From Spongospora subterranea f. sp. subterranea (lineage: Eukaryota; Endomyxa: Phytomyxea; Phytomyxea; Plasmodiophorida): DNA of 64,000 bases. Both the position numbers and the translations under genes were made by a program. The stretch is taken from NCBI GenBank assembly GCA_049724395.1, contig JAUGWO010000082.1:186001-250000 (forward strand), in the 5' to 3' direction. This document shows, piece after piece, positions 21,413 to 33,461 of the stretch (its first letter is position 1; each line of letters starts with the position of its first letter). The notes under the pieces were generated by a model. It was given only the letters and a program-made list of their open reading frames with translations, made no database searches and was not told the DNA's origin.

Positions 21413-23237
21413 CGTGATTCATTTGTGTATTGGGAAATGATAATGGGCCAGCACCAACATTACAAATTAGAAGCAATGTCAATACTCGACGGCGTGTGCC
21501 TTGTTTTGGAGAGTCATTGCAAATATAAAGACTCAGCGCAAAAGACATTTGTGGCAAACTGCAATATGACGACGGATTTCTTAGAGATGGAGTTTACAAT
21601 TCTGCAGAAACGACTCAACTCTCCAAGTGGTCCTAAACTTGACGTGAATTTCAGTAAAACATCGGATGCTGATTTCGATTCTGTCCTGATCAACAATCTT
21701 ATCATCGAAACAGCTATTGCCGGGGACCATGATATGCTGGCACGTTTACTATCACATCCTGCTGCCGATTTAGATTCTGGCTGGGCTGGACTTTCGCATT
21801 CCCCGTTTTGGACAGCGGACCATCGGCAAGCGGCATTCCGGGGCGCTGCAGGATACGGCCGCGTAGCCTGTGTCGAATTGCTTCTGGGTCATCCCTGATG
21901 TCGATCCCACCGCAGTCGATAACGAGGCAATACGCGAATCGTGTGCTAATGGGCATGGCGACACACTGAAGGCGTTACTCAAAGTCAGTGGGAAACATCA
22001 ACATTTTGAGGGTTGCACTCACTCCACATGAACGTCATGATGAGTGGCTGCGCATCAGTCTCATTCGAAACGAAATGAAACGCGACAGAGGTGGTTAAAA
22101 GGAACATGACATGTTATTTCCGTTTCTGGCAATCTGGTCGGAAAACGGTTCATCAACTTGTGTATCCAGGTTGAAAGAATATTGACAACCGTCGACGTTG
22201 ACTTGCTGCTGGCCCTCGCATGTTCATCCGGGCAAGCAAACACGGCGCAGATTTTGCTGAACGAAACTCGTGCCGATCCCAGCGCTGACGGGTTTTCAGC
22301 GTTCGTGACCGCGTGTTCTCGCGGTCATAGTCGTGTTGCCCGTTTGATAATTTCTTACGTGCAAGGTATATCGAATAGCTTGAGCATGACTTTCCTGTAC
22401 GGATGCTGATACTGCTCTTAGATGATCCGGTGCTGTTAGAAAATCTGAATGCCATCATGCCAAAAGTACTTATCGCTGTTGCTCAATCAAGATGCACAAG
22501 GTCAGCATAGTACAGAAATCAATGAACTGATTAACTCAATATATGTTAAGCTTGATGCGTGCCTTATTGGCACTCAAAGGTGTCGATCCATCTGCCAAGA
22601 ATAACGCTGCGATAATCAACGCTTGCTGCCAACCTCACAATTTAGCGATGGTATTATCTATCTGAAATATACTCAGTTACCTGAGTTCAGATATAGGTTC
22701 GCTTATTATTGAGCGATCCACGAGTTGATGCATCAGCATGTAATAATCTCGCGCTAAGGTTCGCTGCTTCTCAAGGAAGTAAAGAAATTGTTCGATGCCT
22801 GCTAAACAGCTCTTCGAAAGTTCTGCAAGCTGCTACCGATATCGGAATTGTCATCGAGACGCTGTCGTACGGGAAAGATCAGACTGCGAGAGAACTGATT
22901 TGGCGAGGTTCTTGGATTGGCCAGAAATTCAAGTTGTTAGCGCGGACCATTGCCGAGATTCGGGCACCGGTGGGAAGACGCGCAGAGTCGACGCCTAAAG
23001 ACTGCGATTATGAGATTAAGAGGAGAACGTGAAACCGTATGTCGTTCGGTTATTTTGATGGATAAGACTGGCCTTCCAGCGGAAGTGCTGGATTCAGTTT
23101 TGATATTTGCTTATGGAAGCCGTTTACGAGGCGAGACTGCAGCTGAGCGAAGGCGAGATATTGCAGCTCTTCGTCGTTCCAGGCAACAGTGTTGTCCCTA
23201 CAGGAAAAAAAACATCCGAATAGGATTATCTCTCTGA
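21407..23237 (+). CDS. Ankyrin-repeat protein, interrupted or multi-exon
   Basis: Degenerate ankyrin units of the type common in protists and chytrids: AIAGDHDMLARLLSHP, RGAAGYGRVACVELLLGHP, DPTAVDNEAIRESCANGHGD, ALACSSGQANTAQILLNETR, GFSAFVTACSRGHSRVARLI and LALRFAASQGSKEIVRCLL. The C-terminal part (23040-23237) has GLPAEVLDSVLIFAYGSRLR, ending at a stop at 23237. An ATG at 21407 opens the frame. At 21890 the unit GHP-DVDPTA is split by a one-base shift with no intron-sized gap, so either the gene is decaying or the sequence has an error there. Other interruptions (about 21990-22160, 22370-22710) could be introns or decay. A scaffold role is typical of the family; partners are unknown. Confidence 0.5.
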
Positions 23238-23312
23238 AGACGCAAGATGAATAAGACAATAATAGATTATTGAATTTCATTAAATAGCATAGATTACTCA
23301 GTGATACATATA

Positions 23313-25134
23313 TTATCGCATTTCAAAGTATTTGTTGGTAGAGGGATCAAAGTAAAGCTTCAAAATTGGATCGAACATGAACTGTTGCTTGACGGAACGA
23401 TTTTCATGTGTTTCGGAAAGCGGCAATGTAGCTGCCATAGCTGCACGGGCGCTACTTGTACTTGTGCTAGAACAACGGCTGCTAGATTCGCTGCGCGCCT
23501 TTCCGTTTCGGCTCAAACGTACAGGCCGGAGTTGCTGACGTAGGACATTGAAAGCAGACTCTGTAGAAGCACAGACCTCGTTTGGCTCTAAAAACGACTT
23601 CCCAGATTCGACAGAAGCTCGAGCAGAAGAACTCCTGGATAACGACGCAGTGCGCCGACTTTCGGCATCATAATATTTCAGTGCATCTTGCACGAAGTCA
23701 AGCTCATCTTCATCGGTGTTCCAATCATTGATATCAGGTTTGCACGTGTTTGCAACAGCTTCCTCTCGATTCAAAGCTCCTTCTTCAGACAACTCACCCA
23801 TCAAAACTAGATCAAGGTCAGTATCGCCGTCCATATCGGTTTCTTCGCGATTCTCGATTTCGCGATCATTCTGCCGTTCCCATATTTCTTTGACGCCAAC
23901 CTGAGTTTCAAGACAATCTAGCTGGGATGCATTGGATACAGCATCTGTGCTAGCAGGTTTTTGGATATTGAACTCTTGGCTTGGCGGAGGTACATTCTCG
24001 TCCTCTTCTTCTATCTTTGCACATGGCGCAATTTTCCTTATACACTCTTCTGAAGAAGTCTGAAGGGATGAACTTTTTTGATGGAAAAGAGGCATCTCTG
24101 ACGACCTTACAGCTCTTTGCGTCCTAGTCGGAGGTAAAACTCTATTAATGTTGGGGGAGATTGTCAGTCTCCTTCTTGCAATTGGTTTACTTGGAGTTTT
24201 GGATTTCGACCTGGTTGTAAGAGCGAGCCCCGTTCCTTCTCTGGAAAGAGAATGAGCTTCCGATAGCCGGCGAGAGCGCTTTATCACGCTCTTCATATTG
24301 GGACTTCGAAGTGGAGGCCGAGCGATAACTATTTTCTTTCTTGGCGTAGGAGCAGCGGGGGCCACAACATCCCAATTGAGAATCTGGGTCACATGCGAAA
24401 CACCACTAGGGAAATCAACCGTTTTTGGAATCGGAGCAAAAATTGAGTAAGGAGAGTTATGCTGTTCAGAAACGGCGATTTCAATATCTGAAGGAGGGCA
24501 ACGCAACGTAAAAATTTTCCTGTCATTTAACTCAGCAAAAAATTTGACAAAACACTTTAAACTTACCGAATCGAACAATTTGGTCGGAGTATAATGCCCT
24601 CCAAGGATCGGAAGTCGTTTTGGAAACAAGCAACAGTCAAGCTAGACATGTCTATGCATAGGTTCAACCATTGCCGCCTAGGTACGCTGTGCTCAGGTAC
24701 GGGCAAACGAGCCTGAGAAGGAGTCGCCACTGGAGATGAATTAGAGGTCGAAAAAAGAAGACGACGGCGGGTATCCGATGAATCAATGACATAGATCTCA
24801 ATAGTGCATAGAATAGGAGCTGATGGAAGTTTGATCTGAATAACCAGGAACGGCTGTTCTAACGACACTGTTCAAACAATAAACATCATAAAAAAACCCA
24901 TGAATGAGGTAGTATTATGGGGCATTGGAAATTACGCTTTTGATGAGAATGCTTTGGGAGTTGTAGAGAAGTATGAGGACCACTATCAATTACATGGACA
25001 TAGCCTTTGACGTCACGTTCATACACTCGACGAGCTGCCCCAATATGTGAAAACTTCCATGCAGCCAACGGCTGGCTGCCAGTGACATCGGCGACCTCGA
25101 CCAAAGTGCCACCCTGATATCGACTGGCGAACAT
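23313..25134 (-). CDS. CFAP20DC: CFAP20 domain-containing protein (CFAP20DC-like)
   Basis: The N-terminal CFAP20 domain is spread over the first three exons. MFASRYQGGTLVEVADVTG starts at 25134, with VYERDVKGYVHVI and SLQLPKHSHQK. After a GTAATTTCC...GAACAG intron come LSLEQPFLVIQIKLP, RRRLLFSTSNSS, QWLNLCIDMSSL, FRSLEGIILRPNCSIR and KIFTLRCPP. This order and spelling fit CFAP20DC (human C3orf67) better than the short doublet-microtubule protein CFAP20. The long remainder (23313-24500) is low-complexity, Ser/Arg/Glu-rich and probably disordered (RRRKTV-like patches, acidic DMDGDTDLDLVLMGELSEE), ending YFDPSTNKYFEMR. Its role in the family is linked to cilia but is poorly defined. Presence suggests a ciliated or flagellated stage. 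Confidence 0.85.
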
Positions 25135-26453
25135 ACCTCGTTGCCGCAGGTGATGATCTTGTTGATCATAAACTTTCTACCAATCTTATCCGCTCTGTGA
25201 TCGGTCGTATGCACGTGCTGCTGGAGCGCAGCCTTCATTTGCTAACAGCGGCCTGACAGTTTCCAAAATCACGGCATGGGCCACACACTACTAAGCACAG
25301 TTACGTCACCGTTACCTGCAACTGGATCAGGTGGGAAATACGCACTGTCGTTGTCATCAATTATGGCTGTGTAGAACCGCTGTGGAACGTGTTGTTGCCG
25401 TGCCAGTAACCGTAAGGGGGTACCCCTAAGTGTAACCATTGAAAGCGGGTCGGAGAATCCGGATTCGATTACTTTTCGAGTTCAAGAACTCCGCCATTTC
25501 CACTGTTAAACTGACCTGCGAGTCCAGCTGCTGCACCGGGCCCACTCTGGCCAACCTTTCACTGACGACGTTCTCGGGAATGGCAATGCTTTTATAAACG
25601 TTAGCGAGCGTCAGATGGAACTTTTCCGCGTTTCCCGTTCCGGTGCGGCTTCCTAGGCATTTCTAATATAGCCCCATCGCGCGAATATTGTAGACCTTGA
25701 CGATGGATGTAAAGAGTCAGACTCCAACTATGACTTTATAAATATCCGTTTTCAAAAAGAGCCCAGGACAGTAGTACCCGATATCAAAGCCTACGACCAG
25801 ATGGTGCAGTTACATCTTCCGATCGAGAGGAATAATTAGCAAATTGGTTCAGCGCATTCTGAGATCTTGCAAAGTGTTTCTGAATCACCATAGGCCTAAG
25901 CAACACTATCAAAATCGCTCAAGTAATAAAATTTCGTCTCGTCAACATATCAAAGCCAAAACTTGTAGAATGCACAAGTTTGATTGACTTTTGAAGAACA
26001 TGGTCACTGGATGAGCCTCAAAGTTGTTCTGTTTCAATCCGGCCCTGTTTGTCTGCTGTTCACGACATTGATTTGCTGGTTAAATCGCTTTTCAACCTGA
26101 TTGATTCGCTTTCATATCGTAATAAATATCTTGACTATAGTTTTTATCAGCGACCTATAGCTACGATCTACAACAGCAAGTTTTGCATCCACGTTTTCTT
26201 GAAATACAAACCAGTAGAGTGAATGTTCACGGCAATGCTAATCAAGCGATAAGAGTGCGTTGATCGAACATGAAAGCGTTTGAAGGATGCTGAGAATCGA
26301 TTGAGGAAATTCGCATATCATGCAGAGATTTTGGTAAGTGTAGAATTGGCTTGATCGATTCAACTTGCTTCCAATGCGGTATGAAGATGGCTTATAAAGG
26401 ACTTCAAAATATATACTACTTTACCATTTGACACCGATATCTGATTGTGTATC
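25135..26453. other. Intergenic, nothing supported
   Basis: Upstream of the CFAP20DC-like gene. AT-rich to the right, with stops in all frames and no repeats of note apart from a short palindromic GGGGTACCCCT at about 25416. Confidence 0.5.
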
Positions 26454-26755
26454 ATGTCGAATTCCCAATACATTTTACGCGAACGTTTGACTTCTCCTGG
26501 CAAGTGAGTAGTTACATGCCCCCGGTCTAATGAATGCGAAAATTCGAGCTCAGCAAATCCAAAACGGCCGCCCTTGCGTCTTTATCGGATTCAGTAGTCA
26601 TCTCTGAAATTCAATATTCGTCTGACGTTGCTGGCCAAGCTGACCCTGATTCTTTAGCGAAGATGGTAAATCCCATTGAAACGTTCGGGTTGCAAAAAAA
26701 TGATCATAACATCGTGGGCAATCCTGACAGTGTACACCTGGGAAACAGCTTCTGA
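26454..26755 (+). CDS. Possible small two-exon gene, product unknown
   Basis: The ATG at 26454 opens SNSQYILRERLTSPG. A good donor GTGAGT at 26503 and an acceptor CTCAG at about 26551 remove roughly 49 nt. They join it in frame to KSKTAALASLSDSVVISEIQ and on to a stop at 26755 (DSVHLGNSF). The resulting protein of about 84 residues is polar, Ser-rich and without a recognised domain. A further intron and more 3' exons (open stretch 26910-27101) are possible. The case rests on the donor-acceptor pair and the continuous frame. Confidence 0.3.
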
Positions 26756-28067
26756 CATCTTTCGTTTGCCGACCTGTCCAGTAAAGATTTCGCTTTGTGC
26801 ATTCCTTCAACATTCGTATGATTTGCTATCCTTTTTACTATATGAAATGTGCCTCAATGGGACGTGATTATCTTGATGTCGAGAGATTTGACACGGATCT
26901 ATCCCAAGAGTGTTCTGGGTCACCTCCAATAATCTGGCCGTAATCTTCGTCACCATACCGTTCGGAAAGAATGTTCTCGATATGTATCTCCAACTGGCTC
27001 TTGTGAATCATACAGCACCGAAAACGGCAATTCAAACTGGCGGGGTTGAACAGATGCGTCACGTTCAGATGGCATTTGCAGCTATCATTATTCATTCATA
27101 AGCGGAAATCCCCTTTCCTTTCGTCTCCCGAGCTCAACTATATGCTGTCTTGACGATATGATTTTGCCACAAGATCACTTCAGCTTCAACAGTTATTTTT
27201 CCGTTAAACCCGAACACGCACTGGTCAAAAATATTTGTACACCCCTAATTCGGAATCGTGGAGAGTATTGATTTACTGTAGTCCCGATACTTCACAATCG
27301 AACTTCAAAATTTTTCCTGTTTAATTGATATCTTACTAATTCACACATGTTCGTAAGCGTCAGATATGAGGTCTCGTGTATTACACTAGGGACTGCACGC
27401 GATAATCTAGTCCCCGGCACCATAATCCCCGAAAATACAATAAATGGATTATGCAGCGTTCGTGATCGAAGTGCTTTTCCCCGTTTACTTACCGAAACCC
27501 CTTCATGTCAAGTCTCCATCACTGTTTAAAACCAGAATGCTGAGTGATTATTTTCAGCATGATACGACAAGAAAAACGCTACCAAACCTAGCAGGTTGTT
27601 AAGGGGATCTGAGATTGCTATAAAAAATACTTTACAGACCGGTTTCCAGGCAGTTGTTATTGACGTTTGCCAACCCGTTTTTGCTTTGCTGCTACTTCGC
27701 CAATACCCGTGAAAATGTCCGCAACCAACAGGCGGAGACTGACATTTTCCGACTCACAGTCTTACACAGCAGTACTGTACATGTGGGAAACTCCGAGTGC
27801 ATCCCTCCACTACCCCACCAATGGTAGCAGTACACAGTGTCTTTTTTACCGCGCGCGGTGGTGGAGGGGATAAGGCCGGCCAGTTACACCCCACTTTACT
27901 GCTCTAACAATAATTGTGCGTTAATATCTGGAACAACGGTCGAGAAACGTTTCGCCGTACTACACCTATAATAGGGTATTTGACCATAGCCAGTGTCTTC
28001 CAGATCTATTATCTGCACTCATTTCATTTGCTTATCAGACTCTGAATTACTTACATCGGTTCCCAAA
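26756..28067. other. Intergenic, nothing firm
   Basis: Contains a 63-codon open stretch at 26910-27101 with no domain, then non-coding DNA leading to the transaldolase start. No promoter element could be assigned. Confidence 0.4.
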
Positions 28068-29505
28068 ATGATGGATCAGCTCGAGCAACTTTCGTCCCTC
28101 GGGACTGTTGTTGTTGCCGACACTGGCGACTTCAACTCGTTGAAGCAGTTCACGCCGACAGATGTCACCAGTTAGTAGAATTGCATGGGATTTTGATTTT
28201 CCTTTCTTTTGTTGTTCGCATCTGGTTCACGTAACTGATTGACAGTTCAGCCAACCCGAGCTTGTTGATGGCGGCTGCATCAATGCCGGAGTATGCACCC
28301 TTAGTTAACGAAGCCATAGCTTTCGGGCGTGGAGAAATTTCCGCTACCATGAACAAACTGGCAGTTAACTTTGGAGCAGAGGTACATATCGTATTTATGG
28401 TTCTGATTTATCACAATTATCGCCAATTGCATCACAACACTTTAATGTGCCTATAAGTTCATATCGTAGTGACTAATATCGGTATGTTGGACTCTAAATT
28501 CAGATTATCAAAACTATACCTGGGTTGATTTCTACAGAAGTCGACCCTAGTCACTCGTTTAGTACAGAAAAAACAGTAGCTCAGGTATATTGCCCTTGTC
28601 TCGAAATATTGATTTTACTCATCTCCCCGAAGGCACGGGAGCTGATCAAGCTCTATGATTCGGTAGGCGTTCCGACGAATCGAGTGCTGATCAAGGTTGC
28701 GGCTACATGGGAAGGAATCCGAGCTGCTGAAATTCTGGAACGTGAAGGTATCCATGTCAACATGACACTGATATTTTCAATTTATCAAGCGGTATGTGCG
28801 CAAATCTCACTCACATTCTCTTGCATTTTTTCAACTAAGGATCTAGGTGGCGGCTGCCGAAGCCGGAGCTACACTAATCTCACCATTTGTTGGTCGCATC
28901 CTTGACTGGTACAAAGCTGCTGAGAAGGTTGATGGATATCCTGGCGATAAAGATCCCGGCGTAAAATCAGTTTCCGAGATTTGGACGGTAGGCGCTGCAA
29001 CTCGTTTTCGTTTAAAAAAGTATCACCATGCTTATTGTTTGCTTAGTATTATCAAAAGTTTGGCTACAAAACGATCGTAATGGGAGCCAGTTTCCGCAAC
29101 AAGGAAGAAATTCTAGCGCTGGCAGGCTGTGACAAACTCACAATTGGGCCAAAATTTCTCGAGGAGCTCAAAAAGTCATCGGAGAAGGTAACCCGTCGTC
29201 TGGTTCCTGAATCTGCAAAGCACTCGAAGTTGCAGAAAATATCTGTAGATGAGGAGAGCTTCCGATTCATGATGAACGGTAAAGTCGCCCTGTTAATGCT
29301 TACCGCATGGGTCGTTAATATTCATGTGCTGCTCAGAGGATACGATGGCAACTGAAAAGCTGGCACAGGTACGCTGCTTTCAGTGCATTATTGTTGAAAA
29401 TTACATCCATCTTCACAGGGAATTCGCCAGTTCGCGGCCGATACTCGGAAGCTCATGGAAACGTTGGCTGCTAAAATTGCCAAGGGATCATCTCCATCGA
29501 AATAA
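28068..29505 (+). CDS. TAL: Transaldolase
   Basis: Pentose-phosphate pathway enzyme transferring a dihydroxyacetone unit between sedoheptulose-7-phosphate and glyceraldehyde-3-phosphate in the cytosol. The order is complete: [56 protein letters not shown] and [20 protein letters not shown] (Schiff-base Lys in LIKVAATW). These are followed by [53 protein letters not shown] and C-terminal [18 protein letters not shown] ending SSPSK. About six short introns interrupt it; for example, the frame after TDVT is rejoined at about 28250, and GAE at about 28380 rejoins near 28500. The first ATG is doubled (MM). It is of TalB-type length (about 325-330 residues). All expected active-site blocks are present. 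Confidence 0.93.
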
Positions 29506-30616
29506 ACCGTCTGACTTGGATTGCTCTACATCTAATGGAGATATGCACTGATATTACAACCGAATCCACTCTAAGAATTTTGAAAACAGCAAAACTGTTT
29601 CTAATATCGTAGCGCGATTGGTTTCAGCAGCAATTGTAAATTGAAAATAACAAAGGGGAGCGGAAATCTGAGCTTGTTCAGCAGCGATTATCCTTTTGCA
29701 TTCGATCTTAGGACGGCGAAATTGGCAGGTTCAGGCTGTTTGCCACAAGATTTGTTTAAACTTGACGACTATCTAAGTGGTTCGCAGCGAATGTGGCTAG
29801 CCACTGTCCCATTTTGGGAGTGGAGGTTACATCAAACTCGGGGCCGTCGTTGTATTGAAATGCCTTGTTTTTCCGGGTTTGTGTTCAGCCATAACTGTTC
29901 ACCAAGATCATGATAGGGACAGTCATCTCATCGATTATCGTTGAAATGATGACGCTTTCCATGCGTTGACGCCGTCCCAGCATTCCTTGTATTTTTCTGG
30001 CTTCTGCAAAACTGTTTTTTTGCGTTGAACATGCATGTATGATGTTCGCTTGATTTTAGAGGTCTTCTCAAACGGAAGCATTAGCTTTAGAACCTGCCTT
30101 GTTAAAAGCTTTTGATATATTTATATATATAAAGACTTCAGCTTTCACTAAAAGATTTTACGATTACTCGTTGTTGAGGAATAGGCGGATTCCAAGAACG
30201 TCGGAAACGCGCATCACATTGAGTGTTTAATGTGGATGCCAGAGTTTTTTATTTTTGAGGGCAGTGACATGGAGTTAACACAAGCTCTTGGAAGACGATC
30301 CTGCGGCGTGTGAGCATTTATGACGTCGTGGCGGCAAGATTATGCTGTAATACTCCATCTTTCGCACTGTTTCTCGGCTAAAACTAAGCAATACCACAGT
30401 CAGGTTCTTTCTTTAATTGATTTCTTGACCTTAAAAGCGATCACATGGAGCTATTTTCGATTTCAACACTTGTGATTTTGAACACAGAATGTCGTGCTGG
30501 AGTCACAAGACCGGCGAAAAATTTGAGCGAAATCGCGGTAGTGATGGTGTTGATTAGGTAATCTCTCGAGAATCCACAACTGTGACAACTGCCCTTTTAT
30601 GGTGACCAAACCCATT
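29506..30616. other. Intergenic between transaldolase and the OGFOD1-like gene
   Basis: T-rich, stop-dense DNA that must hold both 3' ends (the genes are convergent). An open stretch at 29641-29913 has no domain. No repeat was recognised. Confidence 0.5.
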
Positions 30617-32820
30617 TTATTGTGGTTCAGCGATACTGCAAGTCATATCAACATCGAATCGAGAATTGGTTTGGTGGTTGACGTATTTGATGAACCGCAT
30701 AGTACCCTTCTCGGCGCGTAATATTATTGCCAGCGAATTCGCCACGGGACTAATGATGACCATAGGCTCTTCAGCATCCTCGTCGACATAGAATATTGAT
30801 CCTGATTCAGCGTCTTCCTCCCCTAAACGAGCAGATTTCCAACAGGTAAACATCGAAAATCTTCTTTCGAGGCGCGTGAAAGTATTTACTTACCAGAAGT
30901 CAAACACAGACACACGTCAAGTGAAGGTTCTGATGCGTCGGGATCATCGTCAAAAGAAAGTGTGTAGCTGCCTGGGTTGAAACAGCGAACCAAAGACCGC
31001 GATTCTGTGATCAGGTAATAACTACCCGCGAGAATCATCAGCAACTTTCGCATCGCATGCGATTGTATCAACTCCCTGACCTGAATTTCATTCATAGGTC
31101 AGACTGAAAAACGAGCTAGGAATCATCACCACATTGCATTACCTCGGAGAGAATGCTAGATTTTGTTGGATCCGATAAAACCTGACAAAACATTATGAAA
31201 ACTTTTACGTTTGATTTTAGTCTTTGATACCTGAAAATGGCGCTTGTTATATGGTCCGACAAATTGCCAATCCTCACGTTGTATTCCGTTTAAAGCAGCG
31301 GAAACTTGATTCCAGCGACTGGCCAGCAAGAAACTACGAAGATCGATCTGAAGCAAAATGTGATTCAAAAGTGTTCCACAAAAAGAAGCGAAGAAATCAG
31401 TTGACGACATAGCTTCGATTTACCTGGGACTCAAGCTCGAATTGTGCAGAAATTTGTTTCTGGACCTGTGATTTGAAGTAGGAAGGCGAAATCCATGACT
31501 CAAGATAGCGCAACTCGTCAGAAGTTAACGCTTCGATAGATGACACGTCACTGGTGACGGTCTGGATATGGGCAGCGTATTTGGCGTCGTCATTGTCGTC
31601 GCCATGTTGTGTAAGTAGAGCGGCTTCTTTGACTGGCTCTCCGTGAAACCTATCAACAAAAATTAGACGATCACAGGGTAAATCAAACCTTTTACGTTAA
31701 CAGTTATTTCACTTTGTAACAAAAACCCAATTGAAGAGCTGAAAAAGTGCCAATCAACATGTCAATTAAATTGAGGTTAGCCATAATACTTGAATTGTTG
31801 AGAAAATTATAGAAAACGACAAAATGAGGAACACAAAATGACTACAACATGATGATACTGAAGTGGTTACTAACCATCCATGAACAGATAGACGGTGCTT
31901 GTCCTCGGAAAGAACTTCAGCAACCTGGTGGTAAGACTTGTTCGAGACCTCGAACAAAATAAGAGTATTCCGCTGGGGAACAATGCTCTTGACGACCTGG
32001 TCAGGTTGGCCACATTCATCCACAGAAAACAAATCAAGTTGGCCTCCATCGGCAGACGACCACGTCTCTGGAACCAAGTAGAGGGTGAAAGCGATACGCC
32101 GACCAAGAAGTTCGTCGTCGTGCGACAAGAGATGATCGTTAACACGATATAGCGATGACGTCACTACAATAACTATTAGAAATGGAAACCAAAAAAACCG
32201 CATGAAATTTTTTCTCTCTGAACTTTTGATCAATGAAAGCAATCAGCAACACCAGATTTAAGAGTATGTACGAATTTGAAAAAGATGGAAAAGATCCCAA
32301 CAGATGCCAAGAGAGTTCAATCATGTTGAGGGAAAATGTTCACAAACCATCGATATCAGCGGTGATATCAATCCCGCAGAGAGCACTCAACGATGAACGA
32401 AAACTTTCGCTATAGAGATTGGAGATCAAGTCGCGAATATTACGACTGGAGCATTCAGATAAATCCTCGGACTGGTGGAATGCAAATAAATCGTTGGATT
32501 TAGAATAAAATGGCTCGTCCATCAGTTCGTCCTATAAACAATCTGTCAGAAAATAATCTTGACAACAAGAAGCTCGACAATCAAAGGGATCGGACAGAGC
32601 CACACAAAAAGTCAGCATCATGTCAATTTGTCCAACGCGATCCTAGAAAACGGACCTGAATCCGATCAAGCGTCGAAGGGTCTTGTATGAAATCATCGAC
32701 ACGAAAGAGAGGAAACGGCGCGTGGTCGGCAAACATTTTTCGAGACTGTTCAATGGATTCCGGGGCCCCCCAGTCAAGGCGGAGCATGTTCGACGTCGAC
32801 GGGGATGAAAGAAACTTCAT
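30617..32820 (-). CDS. OGFOD1: OGFOD1/Tpa1-type 2-oxoglutarate-dependent prolyl hydroxylase
   Basis: Iron- and 2-oxoglutarate-dependent dioxygenase; family members hydroxylate a proline of ribosomal protein uS12 and affect translation termination. The ATG at 32820 starts MKFLSSPST. The family opening follows: FADHAPFPLFRVDDFI and DLFAFHQSEDLSE. The catalytic domain shows DHLLSHDDEL (HxD iron ligands), RIAFTLYLVPETWSSADGG, LILFEVSNKSYHQVAEV (second His) and RLSVHGW (2-oxoglutarate Arg). The second, non-catalytic double-stranded beta-helix domain ends the protein: FNPGSYTLSFDD, LDVCLCL, SGSIFYVDEDAEEP, NSLAIILRAEKGTMRFIKYV. This two-domain layout matches OGFOD1 rather than collagen-type hydroxylases. 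About eight short introns are implied; those near 32140 and 30880 are clear from the domain reading. Convergent with transaldolase. Confidence 0.88.
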
Positions 32821-33461
32821 GATGTACCGGATAATCAACACAGTGGCGCAGCACACGAGGCGCCCTCGTCAACGTAAACTGCGCAATCGCGAAGGAAGAG
32901 GAGAACAAAACTCCGCGATGCGATGGAGATACCGTGGAATATTGTTTGCTTGCACTGTACTGCAAAATCGGATAACAATCCGTTTTTATTCTGAATTGGC
33001 GCATAACGTCATGGCGCAGTGCAATTGGGCCAACGTGATGTTCCTCTGTACAGATGTGTCGCAATGGATAAATGTTCTCCAGATGTGGTCTGGGAAGGCG
33101 CGGGGCTATAACAAGAGTGCGGTCATGTACGTCACCATTACCGTGTGTCCCCCAATGGGGTCAGCTAAGGGCCGGCACAACCTAACTGTACACTGATGAC
33201 GATGTTGAGGTAGGGGAGAGCCGCACTTGAGGCAGGGATGTACCTCTGGGCTGAACCACATTTGGACTCAATTGTACAAACCGAACCACGAATAGGGTCA
33301 GACACCAGTTGTAGTCAGCGTTACAGGCACACTGGCCGGTCAAGGTCAGGGTGAACTGCGCCGCCGAGTCATCAAGCCCACCCATATTTCAATAGGGGAT
33401 ACCCCTTGGCAAAACCCATTGTCTACACAATTTTTTAGGTCGTATTTTGTTGCAGTTCGCA
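32821..33461. other. Divergent intergenic region
   Basis: Lies between the start of the OGFOD1-like gene (minus) and the transporter (plus), so both promoters should lie here. Overlapping open frames at 32687-33196 are chance or the 5' leader. No motif was assigned. Confidence 0.5.
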
